Positions 6,818 through 16,205 are shown, counted from the stretch's first letter. The stretch: DNA of 64,000 nt from Saccharothrix deserti (GCF_009769385.1 NZ_VKAB01000030.1:1-64000); one strand, 5' to 3'. Translations and numbers: made by a program. Notes: a model not told the origin generated them from the letters alone.

Positions 6818-9800
6818 TCAGCTTTCCTCTCCCACGAGCACCGCGAACACCACGGGCGCCGTCCGGTCGTTGACGGTGGTGACCCAGGTGGCGACCTTGG
6901 CGTCGCCGGTCGACAACACCGCCCAGCCGTCCGGGTGGACCCGGTCGACGGTCAGCGCCTGGCTGGTGGAGCCGGTCTTGCGCAGGCACTCCAGCGCGCC
7001 CCACACCCTGGTACCGGCGACGGCGGCGGTCTCCCCCGCCTCGCTCGACAGCAGGTCCCGCACGGCCAGCAGGTCCGCGCCGAGCAGCCCGGCCCAGTCC
7101 TCCTCGGCGCGCGGCACGGCGTACTCGACGTCGCAGCCGAGCTTCCCGCCGGGCCCGCTCTCGTCCGCGACGACCAGCGTCAGCTCCGCGCCGTGCGAGG
7201 CGGACATCAGCGCGCCGTCGACCTCGGGCTTGCCGTCCGGCCGGTAACGCACCTCGGCCGGCCGGTACAGGGCCCGGCTCAACGCCAGCGCGGTCTGCGT
7301 GCGCCGGTCGGAGATCCGGTCGGTCGGGTCGGGTTCGACCACGACCGCGCGCCCGCCGCCGAGCACCCGCTCCAGCGAGCGCTCCAGGTAGGAGCCGAGC
7401 ACGGTCGGCGTCCACGGCCCCGCGCCGTCGCGCTTGCGGACCGCGCGCAGCACCAGGCCCTCCCAGCGCTCGACCAGCCTGCCCGCCGGGTCGCGCACGT
7501 CGAGGTCGTAGGTGTAGCTGTCGCCGTCCTGCGACCGCTCCCGCGCGTCGAGCACCACGTACTCGGTGGCCTGGTCGACCGGGTCGGCCAGGTGGAGCCT
7601 GTCCACGCGCTGCGGCAGCAGGGTCGCGTCCGGGACGCAGCACTGGATCGCGTGCATCATCACGTCCCGCGTGCCGGGGTCGGCCAGCAGCCGCTCCTGC
7701 GGCAGGAACGGGGCGAACCAGGTCGCCACGGAGGTCGTGGCGACCTCGGCGACCGCGTGGCGGGCACTGGCCCGCCGGTAGCCCTGCAACCGCTGGAACC
7801 TCTTGCCCTGGAACAACACCCCGCCGTACAGCTCGGTCACCGGGTCGACCGGGACCAGCGGCAGCACGGCTCCGCCCGGCACGTCGGCGCCCGCGATCGC
7901 CGGACGCGGGAACCGCAGCCTCGCCCGGAAGTGGTCGGCGCTGAACCCGGTGTCCTCGGCCCGGATCACGACGTCGACCGTGTCCTCGTCGGTGGCGAGC
8001 GCGGCGATCCGCACGACCAGCGCGCCGTCGGGGCGCACCACCACGGGCCGCAGGAACTCCACGTCCTCCAGCAGCGGCGGCGCGGAGCGCCTGGTGAGCG
8101 CGGACGCCACCTGGGTCATCGCCTCCATGCCGATCACGGCGGGGAACAGCAGGTCGCCTTCGAGCAGGTGGTCGCCCAGGTACGGGTCGTTGCCCGCGGA
8201 CAGGTCCGCCTCGGTGACCAGCTCCACCCCGGGGTAGTGCACCAGGACGCGGTCCAGGAACCGGGCGAGCGGCAGTTCGTCGCGGGCCATTTCCAGCGTC
8301 GGCAGACCGGCCGCCCGGCCGGACACCACCAGCACCGGCCCGGCCGACGGGTCGGCCAGCACCTCGCGCAGCACGGCGATGCCCTGCTCGGTGGAGATCG
8401 GGGTGATGCCGTCGCGCATCAGCGCCTCGACCACACCCAGCCGCTCCCCCATGCCCGCGCCGGACCACACCGACCACTCCAGCGCCAGCACCCGCGTCCG
8501 CGGGTGTCGGCGGCCGAAGTCCAGGGTCAGCTCGGTCAGCCAGTCGTTCGCGGTGGCGTAGTGCGCCTCACCGCGCAGACCGGCCCGGCCGATGATGCTG
8601 CCGAACGTGACCAGCAGCTCGACCCGCTCGAGGTCGATCGCGTCCAGCACCGCCCGCAGGCCGTCCACCTTGGGCGCGAGCGTGAGCTTGAAGTCCTCTT
8701 CGGACAGTCCGGTCAACGCCTTCGGCTCGTTGCGACCCGCACCGTGCAGGACCGCGGTGATCTCACCCAGCTCTTCCCGGAACGCCGCCACGGCCGCCGC
8801 GATCTGCTCGCCGGACGTGACGTCGGCCCGCTGGTAGCGGTACCGGACACCGGCGGCCGTCATCCGAGCCAGGTTCGCGGCCAGCTCGTCGTCCCGCGCG
8901 GGGTCGGCCCGGCCGACCAGCGCCAAGGCCGCGCCGGAGTCCGCGGCCATCGCGATCGCGCACTCGGCGGTGATGCCCTTGCCGCCACCGGTGACCAGCA
9001 GCACGTCCGACGAGGTCAACGGTGTGTCGAGGGTCGACCCCGCGTCCCGCGCCCGGCCGGGGGCCACGCTCAGCACCGGCACGGTGCGCACGCCCGCCTC
9101 GTCGTAGCGCACCTGGCTGAACCCGTTGGTGGCGGCGACCTCGGCGACGACCCGCGCCACCGCGTCGTCGTCGGAGCCGGTCTGTCCGGGGGCGAGGTCG
9201 ACCACGGTCACCGGCACGTGCGGTGCCTCCAGGTGCAGGGTGCGGGCCAGGCCCGCGGCGCCGTACCGGTGCTGCACCACGGCGAACCGGGTGCCCGGCG
9301 GTGCGGTGAGCACGGCCCGTGCGGCCTCCAGGAACCGGCCCACGTGCGCGTCACCGCCCTCCGGCGGCAGGAGCAGCAGCACACCGTCGCCGACCGCGGC
9401 CAGCGCGGTGCGCAGCGGCGACGCCAGCGGGTGCCCGTCCGGGGCGAACACGGTCCACGTGCCCTGCCCGGTCGGGACCGGCCGGTCGGCGAGCGGGCGG
9501 GCCACGTGCTCGACCTGGAACGGCCGCACCCACGGCGCGACACCGGGCGCCTCGCCGCCGGGACGCTCCTGGTCGTGCGCGGTCCCGGCCAGCTCGTCGA
9601 TCAGCTCGGCCAGCTCACCCAGCCGGACGGTGGCGAAGTTCGGCGTGGACTCCAGCGCGGGCCGGCCGAGCGTGCGGGTGACCTCGTTGACGAGCTGCCC
9701 CACCGTGATGGAGCTCAGGTGCAGGTCGTCCAACGGGTGGGTGGACGCGCTGATCGCGTCGAGCGGCAGCTCCACGCGCTGGGCGGCCAACCGGCGCAGC

Positions 9801-12691
9801 AGCTCCAGGGTGGACTCCCCGTCGTCGCCCGCCGGGGCCTGGGGTTCCCCGGCGGGCGCCCCCGGGCGGCCCCCCCGGGGGGCCCCCGGGGGGGCGGGGG
9901 GTGCCCGGGGGGGCCACGACGGGCGGCTCGCGCCGTCGGACGCCGTGAGGTCGGCGTCGATGGCGGGTGCCGTCTCACAAGGGCTCGAGAGGAACGTCAT
10001 GGCGCCGTCGAGCGGCAGCTCCCGCAGCACCCGGTCGGTGAACAGGGCGTCCACCCGCACCGGCGCGCCCAGCGCGTAGGCCGCGGCGACGACGGTGAGC
10101 AGCGGGCCGAGCGAGGCGTTGTCGGTGTCCAGGGACAGCGCGGGCTTGTCGGGCGCGATCTCGGCCAGCAGCCCGGCCAGCACCCGGCCGGGGCCGACCT
10201 CGACCACCAGGTCGGTGACCGCCGCGGCCTTGGCCGCCGCCTCGTGGAAGCGCACCGGCTCCAGCACCTGGTCGCGCAGCAACGCGCGCAGGTCCACGCC
10301 CGCGGCCAGCACCTCGCCCGTCACGGTCGACACGACCGGGCGGATCAGCCGGCCGAAGTCGAAGTCGACCAGCCGCTCCTCCATCGCCACGGCGGCGGGC
10401 TCGACCAGCGGCGAGTGGAACGCGTGCGAGACGTTGATGCGGGTGGCGTGCACGTCCTGGGCACGGGCCGCCGCGCACACCCGGTCGATCGCCTCCGCGG
10501 GACCGGACAGCACGGTCTGCGTCGGGCCGTTGTAGCCGGCGATCACCACGTCCTCGCCCGCGGCCAGCTCCAGCGCGCGCTCCGGACCGGTGGCCAGTCC
10601 GGCCATCGCGCCGCCGCCCCGGCTCGCCGATGCCATCACCCGGCCGCGTTCGGCGGCCAGCGACAGCACCAGGTCGGCGTTCAACGCGCCGCCCCAGTGC
10701 ACGGCGGTCAGCTCGCCGAGGCTGTGCCCGGTCGCGGTGTCGGCCTCGATGCCCAGCTCCCGCAGCACGGCCAGCGCGGCCAGCGAACCGGCCACGATGC
10801 GCGGCTGGGCGACCTCGGTGGCCACCTGGTCGCCGCCGATCGGCAGGCCCGCGCGGCGGAACACCTCCTCGGCGACCGGGAACCGGCGGCGGACCGCGCC
10901 GACCGCGCCACGCCCGGAACCCTGGCCGGGGAACAGGAACGCCACCCGGGGCCGGTCCGGGCGGTGGTCCAGGAAGATGCCGTCGGCGGAGTCGAAGACG
11001 CTCATCCCACCGGCGTCGAGCAAACCCAGCAGCCGGGTCAGCTTGCGCACGGCGTCCTCGGGGTTGCGGGCCACCACGGCCGCGCGCACCAGGCCGCCGG
11101 ACAGCCCGCCGGCGAGCACGCCCGCCAGATCGGCCAGCTCCGCGAAGGCCAGCTTGGGCAGCAGCGCGACGGTCTCGTCCAGCCGCTCGCGCAGCTGCCG
11201 GAGGTCGGGCGCGTCGAACACCAGCAGCTCGACGTCCTGGCGGCCCGCGACCAGCGTGCGGGTCCGGTCGTCCAACTCGTCGCGGCGGCTCGCGTCCGGC
11301 GCCTGCTCGATCGCGATGTGCGTGTTGATGCCGCCGAAGCCCATCGCCGAGACCCCGGCGCGCACCGGCTGGTCGGCCGGCCACAGCTCCGCCTCGCTCG
11401 GCACGTACATCACCGCGTCGTCGGCGGTCAGCTTCGGGTGCGGGTCGTGGTGCCCGGTGCCCGGTGGGATCACCTGGTGGTGCACGGCGAGCGCCGCCTT
11501 GATCAACCCGGCGACGCCCGCCGCTGCCTTGGTGTGCCCGATGTTGCCCTTGACCGTGCCCAGCGCGGCAGGCCGGGCGTTCGGGTCGGCGGTGCGGCGG
11601 GCCGAGGACAGCGCCTCGATCTCGGTCGCGTCGCCCAGCGCGGTGCCGGTGCCGTGGCCCTCGAAGTAGGACACGGATTCCAGGCCGTAGCCCGCCCGCT
11701 GGTAGGCGCGGGTGAGCGCGAGCTTGTGGCCGTCCGCCTCCGGCCGCGTGATACCGCCCTTGCCGTCGGAGGAGACGCCCCAGCCGGTGATCGTGGCGTA
11801 GACGCGGGCGCCGCGCTCCAGCGCGTCCTGCTCGCGCATCAGCACCAGCGCGCCCGCGCCCTCGCCGGGCCAGAAGCCGTTGGAGTCGCGGTCGTAGACC
11901 TTCATCTCGCCGGTGGCCAGCGCCCCGGTCTTGGCGAAGCCGATGACCTCGAACGGGTCGATGGACAGGTCCACGCCGCCCGCGACCGCGACGTCCATGT
12001 CGCCTTCGACCAAGGACTTCGCCGCCGTGGCGACGGAGAGCAGCGACGACGAGCAGGCGCCGTCCACCGTGTAACCGCCGCCGCCGAGGTCGAAGTAGTT
12101 GCAGATGCGGCCCGCGATGGTGTTGGCCAGGCCGCCCGCGAGCGAGTCCTCGTCGATCGCCGGGAACGGCGCCTTGTACTGCACTTCGAGCTCGCCCAGG
12201 AAGCCCGCCATCTCGTCGTCGGGCCAGCCCTTGGCGCTCAGCGCGGCGGCGACCGTGCGCCGCACGTAGGGCCAGCGCAGCCGCATGATGTTCGCGCGGG
12301 AGAACTCGCCGGTGAGGCTGTTGCCCAGCACCACGCCGGTGGACCGCCTGGGCAGGCCGTCACCCCGGGGGAAGCCCGCGTCGGCCAGGGCGTGCGCGAC
12401 GACGTCCAACGCCAGCCAGTGCGTGAGGTCGGTGGACCGGTAGGTGCTGCCCGCGACGCGGTACTTCACCCGGTCGAACTCGAAGTCGCGCAGCACGGCC
12501 GCTTTCGTCGCGTAGAAGCGGTCCGGCGCTTCCGGATCGGGTGAGTAGTAGTCGGCGTGGTTCATCCGCTCGTCGGGCAGCCGGCGGAAAGCCCGGCGAC
12601 CGGCCAACACGTTCTCCCACAGTTCTCCGGTGGAGCCGGCATCGGGGTAGCGCAGGCCGATGCCGACGATTGCGATCCGCTCACTGCTCAT
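6818..12691 (-). CDS. pksE: Iterative enediyne polyketide synthase PksE
   Basis: A 1957-residue type I iterative PKS with the enediyne domain order KS-AT-ACP-KR-DH-PPTase. KS: VDGACSSSLLS with Cys213, EGHGTGTALG with His346 and GNIGHTKAAAG with His386. AT: FLFPGQGSG and GHSLGE with Ser657. ACP: LHLSSITVG, phosphopantetheine Ser about 994. KR: VTGGGKGITAE with LHGAGRNEP. DH: DPYLGDHLLEG with His1508. The C-terminal integral phosphopantetheinyl transferase has GCDVEY (Asp1854) and WGALECLRKTG. The product is expected to be a conjugated polyene released with E10. ATG at 12691 follows GGAGA; the frame continues upstream to 12796 but without homology. The AT-ACP linker is encoded by an extreme G/C homopolymer tract (9838-9918). 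Confidence 0.97.
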   Translation of the reverse strand: MSSERIAIVGIGLRYPDAGSTGELWENVLAGRRAFRRLPDERMNHADYYSPDPEAPDRFYATKAAVLRDFEFDRVKYRVAGSTYRSTDLTHWLALDVVAHALADAGFPRGDGLPRRSTGVVLGNSLTGEFSRANIMRLRWPYVRRTVAAALSAKGWPDDEMAGFLGELEVQYKAPFPAIDEDSLAGGLANTIAGRICNYFDLGGGGYTVDGACSSSLLSVATAAKSLVEGDMDVAVAGGVDLSIDPFEVIGFAKTGALATGEMKVYDRDSNGFWPGEGAGALVLMREQDALERGARVYATITGWGVSSDGKGGITRPEADGHKLALTRAYQRAGYGLESVSYFEGHGTGTALGDATEIEALSSARRTADPNARPAALGTVKGNIGHTKAAAGVAGLIKAALAVHHQVIPPGTGHHDPHPKLTADDAVMYVPSEAELWPADQPVRAGVSAMGFGGINTHIAIEQAPDASRRDELDDRTRTLVAGRQDVELLVFDAPDLRQLRERLDETVALLPKLAFAELADLAGVLAGGLSGGLVRAAVVARNPEDAVRKLTRLLGLLDAGGMSVFDSADGIFLDHRPDRPRVAFLFPGQGSGRGAVGAVRRRFPVAEEVFRRAGLPIGGDQVATEVAQPRIVAGSLAALAVLRELGIEADTATGHSLGELTAVHWGGALNADLVLSLAAERGRVMASASRGGGAMAGLATGPERALELAAGEDVVIAGYNGPTQTVLSGPAEAIDRVCAAARAQDVHATRINVSHAFHSPLVEPAAVAMEERLVDFDFGRLIRPVVSTVTGEVLAAGVDLRALLRDQVLEPVRFHEAAAKAAAVTDLVVEVGPGRVLAGLLAEIAPDKPALSLDTDNASLGPLLTVVAAAYALGAPVRVDALFTDRVLRELPLDGAMTFLSSPCETAPAIDADLTASDGASRPSWPPRAPPAPPGAPRGGRPGAPAGEPQAPAGDDGESTLELLRRLAAQRVELPLDAISASTHPLDDLHLSSITVGQLVNEVTRTLGRPALESTPNFATVRLGELAELIDELAGTAHDQERPGGEAPGVAPWVRPFQVEHVARPLADRPVPTGQGTWTVFAPDGHPLASPLRTALAAVGDGVLLLLPPEGGDAHVGRFLEAARAVLTAPPGTRFAVVQHRYGAAGLARTLHLEAPHVPVTVVDLAPGQTGSDDDAVARVVAEVAATNGFSQVRYDEAGVRTVPVLSVAPGRARDAGSTLDTPLTSSDVLLVTGGGKGITAECAIAMAADSGAALALVGRADPARDDELAANLARMTAAGVRYRYQRADVTSGEQIAAAVAAFREELGEITAVLHGAGRNEPKALTGLSEEDFKLTLAPKVDGLRAVLDAIDLERVELLVTFGSIIGRAGLRGEAHYATANDWLTELTLDFGRRHPRTRVLALEWSVWSGAGMGERLGVVEALMRDGITPISTEQGIAVLREVLADPSAGPVLVVSGRAAGLPTLEMARDELPLARFLDRVLVHYPGVELVTEADLSAGNDPYLGDHLLEGDLLFPAVIGMEAMTQVASALTRRSAPPLLEDVEFLRPVVVRPDGALVVRIAALATDEDTVDVVIRAEDTGFSADHFRARLRFPRPAIAGADVPGGAVLPLVPVDPVTELYGGVLFQGKRFQRLQGYRRASARHAVAEVATTSVATWFAPFLPQERLLADPGTRDVMMHAIQCCVPDATLLPQRVDRLHLADPVDQATEYVVLDARERSQDGDSYTYDLDVRDPAGRLVERWEGLVLRAVRKRDGAGPWTPTVLGSYLERSLERVLGGGRAVVVEPDPTDRISDRRTQTALALSRALYRPAEVRYRPDGKPEVDGALMSASHGAELTLVVADESGPGGKLGCDVEYAVPRAEEDWAGLLGADLLAVRDLLSSEAGETAAVAGTRVWGALECLRKTGSTSQALTVDRVHPDGWAVLSTGDAKVATWVTTVNDRTAPVVFAVLVGEES

Positions 12692-13097
12692 GCTTTCACC
12701 GTCTCCACGTACGTCCGTGTGTGTGCCCGGGGAGAAACAACGGCGCGTTGCCGGGAATAGCCCGGGACGCGACAGCCCTCGAAGAATTGCCCGCAAACCG
12801 AGACTGCCGGAGCGCGTCCGGCATTGCTTCTCCGATTGTGCGCCCTCGACTCCAGTTATTCCATAACGGCGTCATCCGATATCGAAGCATTCCATAACAC
12901 CGTGATCGCCTTTCCTGGAATCGGCGGCCCGGCGTCGCCCGGTCGGACCAACGCGGGCACCGGAGAGCCCCGCGCGTCCAACAGGGGAACTGCGCAGCCC
13001 AGAAGAAGGAAACCCCAGTTCGGCACTGGATGCTTGGTTGGCCCGCGCGTCAAAGAGGACGCTGAATAGCCCCGATTGCCCCGGCCGAGGAGAACCC
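12692..13097. promoter_or_regulatory. Divergent pksE / membrane-protein promoter region
   Basis: A 406-bp non-coding gap between the divergent core operons. It is less GC-rich around 12840-12910, where the two CATAAC-type elements lie. No gene is supported here. The pksE side carries GGAGA before ATG 12691 and the plus side GAGGAG before ATG 13098. Confidence 0.7.
12859..12906. promoter_or_regulatory. Two direct copies of the CATAAC(G/A)(G/C)CG operator-like motif
   Basis: TTCCATAACGGCGTCAT (12859-12875) and TTCCATAACACCGTGAT (12890-12906) are direct repeats 31 bp apart, three helical turns. The first is preceded by a hyphenated palindrome GTTAT-TCC-ATAAC (12855-12867), and CGATATCG lies between the copies. 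The same 13-mer core occurs in the tetR divergent promoter at 2353-2398. They sit 170-215 bp upstream of pksE and 190-240 bp upstream of the plus-strand operon. Confidence 0.65.
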
Positions 13098-14084
13098 ATG
13101 ACGCGCACCGGCGCGAACCAGTCACCCACGCAGACGTCGGCAGGATTCACCTCGGTCGCGACGTCGACCTTCGTCACCGACAGCTTCCCGCGCAGGCGCG
13201 GGCTCATCATCCTGCTCAGCGCGCTGGGCGGCTTCGTGCTCACGTCGATCTGGTCCGCGCACTTCGTGGACTCCGTGATCGGCGACAACGTGGCCAACAC
13301 CCTGCTCGGCCACAACGTCAAGGAGACGCCGATCGCCGGCATCGCGGCGGGCATCGCGTTCGCCTTCGTCAGCGGCATCGCCGGCACCTTCACGGCCTGC
13401 AACATCGCCGCGTTCGGCGCGGTCGCCCCGATGCTCGGCAGCTCCGGCTCCCGCTGGGCGAGGCTGGGCAACACGCTCAAGCCGCTGGGCTGGCTGTCGG
13501 TCGGGATGATCGCGGTGTCCGCGCTCTACGGCGTGCTGGTCGGGTTCGTCGGCACCCGGATGCCGCAGTTCGCCACCGCCGCGTCGCAGCCGGGCACGCT
13601 CAGCGGCCGCAGCATCCAGTCCATGGTCACGTTCGGGATCATCGGCCTGATCATGATCTACATGGGCCTGGCCGCCCTGGGCGTGGTGCGCGACCCGTTC
13701 GCCCGGATCTCCCGGCGCCGGCCCAACGCGCCCATGGTGTTCATGGGCGTGCTCATCGGCGGGTTCCTCATCGGCCGCCCGTTCGGCCTGTTCCGGCAGA
13801 TGTTCCGGGACGCCGCGGAGAGCGGCAACCCGCTGTACGGGGCCGCCGCGTTCGTGCTCCAGTCGGTGGGCAACATCGTGATCATGGCCGTGCTGTTCCT
13901 GGCGCTGGCCTACCTCGGCGGCAGCCGGTTGCAGCGGTGGCTGACCGCCACACCGACGCGCATCGCCACCATCACCGCCGTCGCGCTGATCGTCGCCGGC
14001 GTCTTCACCTTCCTGTACTGGGACGTCCGGCTGCTGGCGCGGCGGGAGATCATCCCGTGGTACCCGATCGCGCCCTGGGCCTGA
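13098..14084 (+). CDS. Multi-pass membrane protein, first gene of the E3-E4-E5 operon
   Basis: A 328-residue integral membrane protein with about seven or eight hydrophobic helices, among them GLIILLSALGGFVLTSIW, GIAAGIAFAFVSGIAG, VTFGIIGLIMIYMG, VFMGVLIGGFLIG and VIMAVLFLALAYLG. A conserved-looking SGIAGTFTACNIAAFGAVAP segment (about residues 92-111) has a lone Cys inside the membrane, faintly recalling CcdA/DsbD-type proteins, but I do not recognise the family securely. ATG 13098 follows GAGGAG. It leads the operon of two DUF1702 proteins, UnbV and UnbU, so a core enediyne role in electron transfer, export or assembly is likely by context only. Confidence 0.75.
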   Translation: MTRTGANQSPTQTSAGFTSVATSTFVTDSFPRRRGLIILLSALGGFVLTSIWSAHFVDSVIGDNVANTLLGHNVKETPIAGIAAGIAFAFVSGIAGTFTACNIAAFGAVAPMLGSSGSRWARLGNTLKPLGWLSVGMIAVSALYGVLVGFVGTRMPQFATAASQPGTLSGRSIQSMVTFGIIGLIMIYMGLAALGVVRDPFARISRRRPNAPMVFMGVLIGGFLIGRPFGLFRQMFRDAAESGNPLYGAAAFVLQSVGNIVIMAVLFLALAYLGGSRLQRWLTATPTRIATITAVALIVAGVFTFLYWDVRLLARREIIPWYPIAPWA

Positions 14085-14113
14085 CCTGTTGGAGTTCTGG
14101 GGGTTCGCACGAC

Positions 14114-15103
14114 ATGTCCACGACGCTGGGATCGCTGCGCAGGCTTGCGATGGCTCCTTCGCTGAAGGAGGTGACGTTCGGCGCGCGCGGCTTTCCCGGC
14201 GCGTCGTCCGAGTACGCCCCACGACTGGAGGCCATCCCGCAGTCCGTGATCTGCGGGTTCGAGTGGGGCATCGACTCCCGCGACCAGTGGGAGGTGGAGC
14301 GCAGGCTCGGGCTCGTCGAGCCCGAGTTGCGCGGTTTCGCCTACGAGGGCGCGGCGATGGCCTACACCATCCGCGACGCGATGGGCCGCGGCACGCGCAC
14401 CCGCGACCTGCTGAACGGGCCGGGCGCGGACCACCTGCTGCCGGCCTACATCGGCATCGGGTTCGCCATGAACCACCTGCCCCGCGGGCTCTGGCGCAAG
14501 GTGGTGCCCGACCTGTCCCACTCGCCGTACCACCCCACGATGACGTGGCTCGCGGTCGACGGCTACGGGTTCGACCTGGCCTACTTCCACACCCGCAAGT
14601 GGGTGGACGAGCAGCGGGTGCCCGCGCCCTACCCGTGGCAGGGCCGCCCGGACTACTTCCCCCGCGCCGTCGACCAGGGCATCGGCCGGGCGCTGTGGTT
14701 CATCCACGGCGCCCAGGTGGCCGAAGTGGTCGCGGCGGTGCGCCGGTTCGACCCGGCGCGGCAGGGCGACCTGTGGAGCGGCGTCGGCCTGGCCGCCACG
14801 TTCGCGGGCGGCGGCACGGCCGCCGAATTGGCAACGCTCCCAGGCGCCGCCGACGCGCACCACGCCGAGCTCGCGTTGGGTTCGGTTTTCGCGATGAAGG
14901 CGCGCATCAATGCGGGGTTCGTTCCCGAGCACAGCGCCTCCGCTCTGGAGGCGCTTACCGGTATGACCCACGACGCCGCCTCGGATCTCGCCGACCGCAC
15001 CGCGGTCAGGTCCGACGACGACGGCCCGGTACCGGACTACGAGCGGTGGCGCCAACGGATTCGTGCGCATTTCACCACAGTCCGGAACAATCTGCCCGCT
15101 TGA
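14114..15103 (+). CDS. DUF1702 / UnbL-type enediyne protein, copy 1 (E2/E3 type)
   Basis: A 329-residue protein of the DUF1702 (UnbL) family that accompanies enediyne PKSs. Family markers include ARGFPGASSEYAPRLE, LRGFAYEGAAMAYTI near residue 75, GADHLLPAYIGIGFAMNHLP, LAVDGYGFDLAYFHTRKWV and DQGIGRALWFIHGA. No cofactor motif or signal peptide is visible. The function is unproven; these proteins are required for enediyne core formation in known pathways. ATG 14114 follows GGGGG within the preceding 29-bp gap. A second diverged copy follows directly. Confidence 0.88.
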   Translation: MSTTLGSLRRLAMAPSLKEVTFGARGFPGASSEYAPRLEAIPQSVICGFEWGIDSRDQWEVERRLGLVEPELRGFAYEGAAMAYTIRDAMGRGTRTRDLLNGPGADHLLPAYIGIGFAMNHLPRGLWRKVVPDLSHSPYHPTMTWLAVDGYGFDLAYFHTRKWVDEQRVPAPYPWQGRPDYFPRAVDQGIGRALWFIHGAQVAEVVAAVRRFDPARQGDLWSGVGLAATFAGGGTAAELATLPGAADAHHAELALGSVFAMKARINAGFVPEHSASALEALTGMTHDAASDLADRTAVRSDDDGPVPDYERWRQRIRAHFTTVRNNLPA

Positions 15104-15224
15104 TCACCCCAATTCGTTCGACCGCACGATCCGGTGCGCACAACTGAAGTAGCCGCCACCTCCCACTCCCTGCCACCATTTGGCCGACCGCATATTCGGC
15201 GACTACCACGACGGCGGGGGACGA

Positions 15225-16205
15225 GTGAATGCAATACGCGCCTTGCGGCGGCGAATACTAACCCCGGACATGTCCGAGACATTACTCGAGACCCGCGGCT
15301 TCCACGTAAAGGACCAAGCGGCGAAAGAATTGTTGGAGACCGTCGGGCGGATGTTCCTGACCGGGTACGCGTACGCCGTCGAGGCACGCCACCCGCAAGA
15401 TGCCGAAGAACGTCTCGAAGAACTGCCGACGCGTTTCAAGGGATTCGCCTACGAAGGCGCGGGCATGGGGTTCGCGGTGCTCGACGGCATGCCGTTCGGG
15501 CACCGCCACCACGTCGCCGACTTCCTCCGGGGCCGGGCCGCGGACCACGTCTACATGGTCTACGTCGGCATCGGCTGGGCGATGGCCCGGCTGCCCCGGT
15601 TCCGCTGGCCGTCGAGCGCGCGGACCGATCCGCTGCTGCGGTGGCTCGTGCTCGACGGCTACGGCTTCCACCAGGCGTACTTCAAGACCGACAAGTACGT
15701 GCACGGCCAGGGCGTCGACGAGAACTTCCCGTGGCCCGCCGAAGGGCCGCGCGGCTACACCGCCAACGCGCTGGACCAGGGCATCGGCCGCGCCATGTGG
15801 TTCGTCGGCGGCACGGATCCGCAGGTCGTCGCGGACATGATCGACAAGTTTCCCCGGCACCGGCGCGGTGACCTCTACAGCGGTGCGGGGCTGGCCGCGA
15901 CCTACGCCGGCGGCGTGACCGAGGACGAGTTGCGGCTGTTCCGCGACCGAGCGGGGCAGCACGCCGGCCTGGTCGCCCAGGCCGGCGCGTTCGCCGCCGA
16001 GGCGCGTGTCAAGGCCGGCTTGCACGTGCCGCACACCGCGCTCGCCACCCGCGTCTTCTGCGACCTCGAACCCGAACCCGCCGCCCAGCTCACCCAGGAC
16101 CTGCGCCCGGCGCCGCCGATCGTCGACGGCGACGTGCCCGCGTTCGAGACGTGGCGGCAGAGCATCACCGCGCGATTCGTCCACCAGGAAGGAGTCAGCT
16201 CGTGA
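15225..16205 (+). CDS. DUF1702 / UnbL-type enediyne protein, copy 2 (E3 type)
   Basis: A 326-residue paralogue of the preceding gene. The aligned landmarks are LETRGFHVKD, FKGFAYEGAGMGFAV, GRAADHVYMVYVGIGWAMARLP, LVLDGYGFHQAYFKTDKYV and DQGIGRAMWFVGG, so both share the family core but clearly differ. GTG 15225 is chosen because GGGGG lies 4-8 bases upstream and the N terminus then aligns with copy 1 (SLRRLAMAP versus ALRRRILTP). The stop overlaps the start of the UnbV gene (GTGA). The 121-bp gap between the two copies is non-coding and relatively AT-rich and could hold a minor promoter. Confidence 0.88.
   Translation: MNAIRALRRRILTPDMSETLLETRGFHVKDQAAKELLETVGRMFLTGYAYAVEARHPQDAEERLEELPTRFKGFAYEGAGMGFAVLDGMPFGHRHHVADFLRGRAADHVYMVYVGIGWAMARLPRFRWPSSARTDPLLRWLVLDGYGFHQAYFKTDKYVHGQGVDENFPWPAEGPRGYTANALDQGIGRAMWFVGGTDPQVVADMIDKFPRHRRGDLYSGAGLAATYAGGVTEDELRLFRDRAGQHAGLVAQAGAFAAEARVKAGLHVPHTALATRVFCDLEPEPAAQLTQDLRPAPPIVDGDVPAFETWRQSITARFVHQEGVSS

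Noticed and set aside
6815..12544. A 1909-codon open frame on the strand opposite to PksE
   Set aside because: It is a high-GC mirror of the PKS codons (very rich in Arg, Gly, Ala, His, Val), has no recognisable domain, and the opposite strand encodes a complete, motif-rich PksE.
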